A DNA stretch of 34,627 nt. It comes from Phallusia fumigata. Its lineage: Eukaryota > Chordata > Ascidiacea > Phlebobranchia > Ascidiidae. Both the position numbers and the translations under genes were made by a program. Where the stretch lies: NCBI GenBank assembly GCA_008931825.1, contig QXVZ01030069.1:1-34627 (forward strand), given 5' to 3'. Position 1 is the first letter of the stretch; every line of letters starts with the position of its first letter. The notes under the pieces were generated by a model. That model worked only from the letters and a program-made list of their open reading frames with translations, was not told where the DNA came from and ran no database searches. Positions 31,701 to 34,627 of this stretch are shown here, one piece after another.

Positions 31701-34627
31701 CAGGACTTTACTTTTAAGGTAATAATTGGATTTTATGTATTTAGGTTAAAATACAAGTAGCAGTAATGATGTTTTGGATAGCAATGCATCAAAACAGCCT
31801 TAAACAGTTTAGAATGCTATTTAACTAATTTGCCAAAAGGGAAAATCAATTTGGCTCAATTTGGCTAAACCTGACTATAATGTTTTGGTGAATGTTTTTG
31901 ATGGAAAAATCCTTTTTTTGATGCATCAAAACACCTTGCAAAACAACATTTTAAAATGGTGGCTGGTATTTTGTGAAGATTGTGAATAGCTAAGTGCTTG
32001 TGTTTAAATTGATCAGTTATCATTCATAAGCATTAAGCAAAATGTGGTCATATTCGGTTGTAATAGTTCAGTCAATCAATCTTTAGTGCATTACTAGTTT
32101 TAAACAATTTATTCCTTCCAGTCTTTAAAACAAGCTCTGCTAACTGGCAGGGCTGCTATCAACAATGCTAGTGAAGCCCACAAAAATATTTTTAACTTTA
32201 GTGATGACCAAGTACTTAAATTTACATGTACTGTATATTAATTTGAATTTTTAAAGGATAATATGGACCCATTATGTAGCTTATTGGGAAGTTTCTATGC
32301 TTTGTACAGCTTGTAATTAATTAGTGTTGTGTAGGTCTGCAAGGTGGGATTGAAGTTGCCATATGCTCGAGAGATTCATGTTTCACTTGTTCTATCTCCA
32401 CACTACTCACCATCTAGTCACTTTGATAAAACGCTAGTTAACTTTTTGACAAACACTCGGATTTTGAAAATTGGTGATGTTATTCCAATTGATGTTTCAG
32501 GTGAATTTTCTATGCAAATGTTGTTGAAGTCAAACCAGATTTTAGGCATTGATTGTGATGTTGCTAATAAAGTGTATCAAATTAATTGTGCAAGTTCATT
32601 CAAATGCCTATGTTGGATCATGTTAGTTCGGGTTAAATCAGGGAGGAAATTAAATGCAACTAAAACACATCCCTGTTTATTTGCAGATGATATTGATTTC
32701 TATGAGGCAGCAGATGCCAAAAGTTGCAGGTGAGCATAGTTTGTGAAAATCTCAACTACCCTGATATTTTTTTCATATTTTATCACAAGTAAAGTTTATT
32801 TACTTCTATGACTCAGTTCCAAAGTTGTATATTACAAAGTTATGAAACTGGATGAGGACTCTTCCCCCGAAGCTTGCTTTCAAGTCGACCTCAAACATAC
32901 TTCTTTGTACCAAGTATTAAACAGAGTTTCTCACCTGCTTTTATAAGAACTAATTGTTTTAGAAGCACAGTTGAAATTTCGAAAAAAAATAGTCATTTTT
33001 TTACTATTTGTGTTTGTTTAAAGGATGGAACTACCAACAGCCTTGTGCCAGACTTGGTGTCAAACCAGAATGACCATCAAGTTTCAACTGGCTTGAAAAA
33101 ATACAGTGCAAAATTAAAGAGGATTATGTTGCCATACTTTGCCCCTATAAGGTTAGTACTGGAAGATCTTGCATCTTACCAAATTTGGTTTTGCCTTGGG
33201 ACCATTTTTATGGTAATACAGTATTTCTTTTTGAGAAATAATACTGGTTTTTGTCTAGGTTCTAGATTGCAAAAGTTTGTTTCAGGTTTTCACAACTTCT
33301 GGTGTATAAAACTAGTTACAATTTTCTTGGTTGTAAAATGTTTAATTATTTTGAAACAATGTAAGGTTTTAATCATTACTCGATGTTTTAGTTTGTTGGT
33401 TGTCAACTCTACTTTGTGCAGTTATCTGATTTTTGCCACTTGAACTTGTTTTGCGGTTCTTACCACGGATGTATCACGTACAAAAACAGTAGCTGTTTTA
33501 GCAAGTAACACAAACAAAACTTAGCTTGTGTTAATACATTTGCCTGTTGTCCTAATTCCAGCTTCAGCCATTCATGTACAGTATTGGTGAGCGGTCAACC
33601 CGGATGCGGGAAAACAAGCGTAGTAAGCGAGGTCTGCCAATCCCTAGGCCTCCATATCATTGAGGTCGACTGTCTCAATCTTATTGGCGACACTGCTGGG
33701 TCATCTGAAGCAAAAATTAACGAAGCCTTTAGGCGAGGTGAATGGGTTTGTATTTTTATGATTTTTATTNATCATTGAGGTCGACTGTCTCAATCTTATT
33801 GGCGACACTGCTGGGTCATCTGAAGCAAAAATTAACGAAGCCTTTAGGCGAGGTGAATGGGCTTGTATTTTTATGATTTTTATTTTTTTAAGACGAAACA
33901 CTCATGACTGTGCTGTTCTCAAAATACGCAAATATGGCCGAGTGGTTAGAGCGACTGCCTTGTGCTCGCAAGATTGTGGGTTCTAATCCTGTCTCAATCG
34001 CTTGTATTTTCTTAAACAAGGAACCTATGTGACATTGCTCCAACCCAGTGGACCCCAATGTGCTGAAACAACCAAAAAAATGATCCAATAGAAATGCCAC
34101 AAGGCAGGTAGCTCAACAGTTGTCTCATTATAAGCATAACACATTCAGTCGTTGTTCCGCCCACCGAGGGCAAAGTAAAACCAACAAACATGCAAACTTC
34201 CCCTGTCGAGCTGCCAGCTTTAACGAATTTCGTTCAAACGTTTTTTTTTGTACTTGTAAATGGGACACTTAAATTTGGTTTGGATTTTGCGGGGTTGGGA
34301 AATGCCACTCAAGTTGTTCGCGGAAAAAGAAGCCGTTTAGGGAAAAGAACCAACAACCTTCTGTGTGAAAGCTGATTGCGCCAATCACTCGGTCATCATC
34401 CTAATTTTGACATTTCAATTTCTGCTGGGCTAAATCATGGTAAATCAATTTTGTACTAAAGGCGTAAACAGAATGGAAGAAGTTACTTTTAACAACACAA
34501 CTAAATAGTGATTTTTGTTACCAGTTAAACTTTTGTCCCCCAAAACTTATCGTGCTTAAAACAGACAGTTCTAGTCACCAATTTTACGCAATTCTCCTGT
34601 GCCAACCTTGAAACCGCAATGTACTTT
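28777..34627 (+). CDS. PEX6: Peroxisomal AAA+ ATPase PEX6, N-terminal part (3' end outside the window)
   Basis: With PEX1 it forms the hexameric motor that extracts ubiquitinated PEX5 receptor from the peroxisomal membrane. Thirteen exons: 28777-28883, 29252-29385, 29588-29752, 30172-30371, 30670-30812, 30961-31033, 31515-31718, 32122-32211, 32335-32500, 32687-32729, 32817-32913, 33024-33151, 33562-33737; GT/AG and phase-consistent, about 575 codons. Family landmarks: YAREIHVSLVLSPHY and ILKIGDV (human FARELHIEIVSSPHY and GDV), VVYYKVMKLDED, HTSLYQ, DGTTNSLVP, then the D1 ATPase start with Walker A SGQPGCGKTS (about residues 527-536) and LGLHIIEVDC. Walker B, SRH and all of D2 lie outside. 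Start chosen at 28777 (A at -3, short first exon, HPLHLIV resembles the family N-terminus); an upstream start in the same frame is possible. No exon after 33737 was identified. Other AAA+ proteins are unlikely because of the N-domain matches. Confidence 0.92.
31034..31514 (+). other. PEX6 intron 6 with a contig-join duplication
   Basis: Donor gtaggc and acceptor ttaacttaacag. The intron holds the exact 113-bp repeat around N 31352; without it the intron would be about 367 bp. Nothing else was recognised in it. Confidence 0.7.
31239..31465. repeat. Exact 113-bp direct duplication around a single N (31352)
   Basis: Copy 1 is 31239-31351 and copy 2 is 31353-31465; I see no difference between them. 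Both start ttatagcaatacaatcaggc and end aatgttaaact. An unmerged contig overlap is the natural reading. Confidence 0.92.
32501..32686 (+). other. PEX6 intron 9: 186 bp, in frame and stop-free
   Basis: Donor tttcag|gtgaat and acceptor tgtttatttgcag|atgat flank a 186-base segment (62 codons) without an in-frame stop, so 32335-32729 reads as one open frame. Removing it places about 20 residues between GDVIPID and VYYKVMK, close to the spacing in human PEX6; the segment itself is AT-rich and unlike the family. I therefore call it an intron, though retention would still give an intact protein. Confidence 0.7.
33656..33884. repeat. 114-bp duplication of part of PEX6 exon 13 and its donor, around N (33770)
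   Basis: Copy 1 is 33656-33769 and copy 2 is 33771-33884. They differ at one base by eye (gggtttg versus gggcttg). Each copy holds the last 82 bases of the Walker A exon, its donor and the start of the following intron. The N at the exact join points to an unmerged contig overlap. Only the first copy has the upstream acceptor and Walker A. Confidence 0.92.
33925..34100 (+). mobile_element. tRNA-derived SINE-like sequence in a PEX6 intron
   Basis: A perfect-looking Pol III A box (TGGCCGAGTGG, 33935-33945) and B box (GGTTCTAATCC, 33979-33989) are 33 bases apart. The head resembles tRNA-Ser (gtggccgagtggtta; ttgtgctc before the T arm), but the acceptor stem does not pair and the anticodon arm is not intact, so it is not a working tRNA. 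A unique-looking tail (ccaacccagtggacccc, then gtgctgaaacaacc and an A-run) follows, as in SINEs. The exact 3' end is uncertain. Confidence 0.6.
34101..34627. other. Right-hand end of the window, probably PEX6 intron
   Basis: About 530 bases with no recognised exon. The PEX6 D1 Walker B region expected next was not found on the plus strand. The open frame at 34190-34375 shows no AAA+ motif. The PEX6 intron probably continues past the edge. Confidence 0.45.

Noticed and set aside
32344..32733. A single 129-codon open frame as one PEX6 exon
   Set aside because: The middle 186 bases are AT-rich, flanked by good GT/AG sites, and their removal restores the spacing of the PEX6 family.
32874..33443. 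189-codon plus-strand open frame
   Set aside because: It runs across two PEX6 introns and the junctions of two exons; the PEX6 peptides here are read in another arrangement supported by splice sites and homology.
33888..34100. 70-codon minus-strand open frame
   Set aside because: It is the reverse strand of the SINE-like element.
1..34627. CRISPR array, bacterial operon or insertion sequence
   Set aside because: No regular short repeats or prokaryotic gene layout; all recognised genes are spliced metazoan genes.

Overview
The window is eukaryotic and carries intron-containing genes. It most probably comes from an invertebrate chordate, and an ascidian such as Ciona is my best guess. The reasons are a TGF-beta ligand of the TGF-beta1/2/3 type, perlecan, LRPAP1 and PEX6 orthologues with short introns, a strongly mosaic CpG pattern, and contig joins that look like unmerged alleles of a very polymorphic genome. 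The species call is inference; the gene calls rest on the exons themselves.

Four genes can be assembled exon by exon with GT/AG splice sites and continuous phase. (1) Minus strand, 5266 down to 1: the 5' end of perlecan (HSPG2), with signal peptide, a short N-terminal region, a SEA domain, a Thr-rich linker, two LDLa repeats and the start of a third; it runs off the left edge. (2) Plus strand, 13641-22454: a complete five-exon TGF-beta gene (438 aa) with signal peptide, latency-associated propeptide with an RGD motif, a furin site, and a 114-residue cystine-knot ligand with all nine cysteines. (3) Plus strand, 24659-28028: a complete eight-exon LRPAP1 (RAP, 335 aa) ending in HNEL. (4) Plus strand, 28777 to beyond the right edge: PEX6, thirteen exons seen, up to the D1 Walker A exon.

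HSPG2 and TGFB are divergent, separated by about 8 kb with no recognisable gene. TGFB, LRPAP1 and PEX6 are head-to-tail, with a compact 748 bp between the LRPAP1 stop and the PEX6 ATG. Each of the three plus-strand genes has a 3' splice-site-like sequence 48-109 nt before its ATG, which fits either a 5' UTR intron or spliced-leader trans-splicing as known in ascidians.

Base composition splits the window: about 2.6-23.6 kb (TGFB and its flanks) is CpG-rich, while the perlecan exons and the LRPAP1/PEX6 block are AT-rich and CpG-poor. Four single Ns (7058, 17217, 31352, 33770) each lie between two near-identical copies of the same sequence; one of these duplicates part of a PEX6 exon. Remaining items are tRNA-derived SINE-like sequences near 33.93 kb and possibly 24.45 kb, a 40-bp-arm inverted repeat in a TGFB intron, and a small multi-hairpin element at 24.34 kb. 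I found no convincing new multi-gene system; the most interesting leads are the CpG domain boundaries, an in-frame PEX6 intron and features of the TGF-beta precursor.
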